A DNA stretch of 41,143 nt, from the NCBI GenBank assembly GCA_024402475.1, contig JAKSTQ010000022.1, positions 1 through 41,143 on the forward strand. Reading direction: 5' to 3'. This stretch comes from Treponema sp. (GTDB lineage: Bacteria > Spirochaetota > Spirochaetia > Treponematales > Treponemataceae). A model generated the notes under the pieces. The model searched no databases. It saw only the letters and a list, made by a program, of their open reading frames with translations, and was not told the DNA's origin. A program made the position numbers and the translations under genes. Shown here in pieces: positions 40,715-41,143 of the stretch (its first letter is position 1; every line of letters begins with the position of its first letter).

Positions 40715-41143
40715 GCTATCACCAAACTGACTTTCTCCACAAAGACTACTTGCTGCATCTACTGTTGCTTTTACCTTCCAGATATCAAACAATTCTGCTA
40801 CTGTTGGTAAATACCAGCCGTTTTCGTATGCTGATGTAAGATTTGTTGCTGTAGTTTTATAGTTTTTTGCAAAGTAGAATGCAGGGTATCTTTTATCAGC
40901 ATCTGTTCCTGTAGTATCGTCTGTATATCCTTTCCCTGTCAAAAATGATTCTATCTGCTCAAGGTTATCACATCCGTCTGTGTCAACTATAAAAGTAAGG
41001 TTACCTGCAGTTCCACTTGCAAGACACTTGATTGTTTCAATTTTTGTATCGTATGCATTTGCTGCACTTGTACACCATGCTAGACCATTTCTGTTGTGTT
41101 TTAAGCCTACACCTAAAGTTTTTCCACCATCTACCTTAAAGAT
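40583..41143 (-). CDS. C-terminal part of a DUF1566/C-type-lectin-like protein, candidate DGR target (5' end outside window)
   Basis: The frame is open from the window edge (41143) to TAG at 40583-40585, 186 codons. The start is not visible: a TTG at 40942 is internal to a longer reading frame. The sequence contains GLAWCTSAANAYD, a NGWYLPTVAELFDIWK segment (the typical DUF1566 W-x-LP-x-x-EL motif) and the end SYYWSSSQYASS followed by FSFYVCAVRAFN. This ending is the fold and motif set of formylglycine-generating-enzyme-like C-type lectins, which includes the T. denticola target of a diversity-generating retroelement (TvpA). The last 43 codons are rich in C at the third position, unlike neighbours (separate entry). 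It converges on the truncated lipoprotein. The N-terminus, presumably with an export signal, is not visible. Confidence 0.8.
   Translation of the reverse strand: MFKVDGGKTLGVGLKHNRNGLAWCTSAANAYDTKIETIKCLASGTAGNLTFIVDTDGCDNLEQIESFLTGKGYTDDTTGTDADKRYPAFYFAKNYKTTATNLTSAYENGWYLPTVAELFDIWKVKATVDAASSLCGESQFGDSYYWSSSQYASSAVYACGLNFSNGNWKEGNKLFSFYVCAVRAFN

Noticed and set aside
40583..40942. 119-aa minus-strand gene starting at TTG 40942.
   Set aside because: The same frame stays open to the window edge with family-like sequence, so the TTG is internal and the gene is longer.
1..41143. tRNA/rRNA genes, CRISPR arrays, prophage or integrase genes.
   Set aside because: No cloverleaf-like segments, spaced short repeats or recombinase/transposase frames were recognised; the only repeats are the paralogous lipoprotein blocks and short inverted repeats.

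Overview
The window looks like a chromosomal segment of a Treponema-like spirochete. The evidence is a class I lysyl-tRNA synthetase, a cheA / cheW-cheR / cheX / cheY operon in the order known from treponemes, a BMP/PnrA-type nucleoside ABC transporter, many lipoproteins with lax spirochetal lipoboxes, and moderately AT-rich coding sequence. The species cannot be fixed from the sequence alone. No tRNA, rRNA, CRISPR array or intact transposase gene was seen.

Layout. (1) 1-160 is the 3' end of rny, followed by a terminator. (2) 380-4601 is a four-gene ABC importer operon (lipoprotein receptor, double-ATPase, two permeases). Its promoter is overlaid by two near-identical palindromes that look like operators. 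It converges, with 4 bp overlap, on a large methyl-accepting chemotaxis gene (4598-6670, minus) that has a sigma-28-like promoter. (3) 6750-16641 is housekeeping: lysK, a CDF metal exporter with a Mn-type signature, thrA-ilvN, a three-gene minus-strand operon (pentapeptide-repeat protein, MBL hydrolase, unknown protein), murI and a eukaryotic-type NADP isocitrate dehydrogenase. (4) 16760-17992 is a probable outer-membrane beta-barrel. (5) 18149-22954 is the chemotaxis operon, closed by a terminator.

(6) 23063-40586 is the accessory and most interesting part: two tandem copies of a three-gene lipoprotein operon (A-B-C at 23063-31524, A'-B'-C' at 31610-40113), then a truncated third C copy (40179-40586). 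All are large secreted lipoproteins with beta-helix (DUF1565 / GGG-I-Y type) regions; A and B types add C-terminal BspA-like leucine-rich segments. The first 926 bp of A and A' are identical base for base, starting exactly at the ATG, after which the genes diverge. This is the signature of recent gene conversion or duplication in a surface-protein family with a fixed anchor and variable exterior. (7) The truncated C copy ends abruptly in the 3' end of an oppositely oriented gene (40583-41143, minus, continuing past the window) whose C-terminus is a DUF1566/C-type-lectin-like domain. Its last ~130 bp resemble the variable region of a diversity-generating retroelement target. The reverse transcriptase and template repeat, if they exist, lie outside the window.

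A genome-style feature also emerges. At least six genes that begin transcripts (lysK, the CDF gene, the pentapeptide gene, cheA, A and A', perhaps icd) have a -10 hexamer only 6-10 nt before the start codon and no Shine-Dalgarno, so their mRNAs are probably leaderless. Most genes inside operons have clear Shine-Dalgarno sequences; the ABC ATPase gene at 1373 and the unknown gene at 12824-13327 are exceptions.
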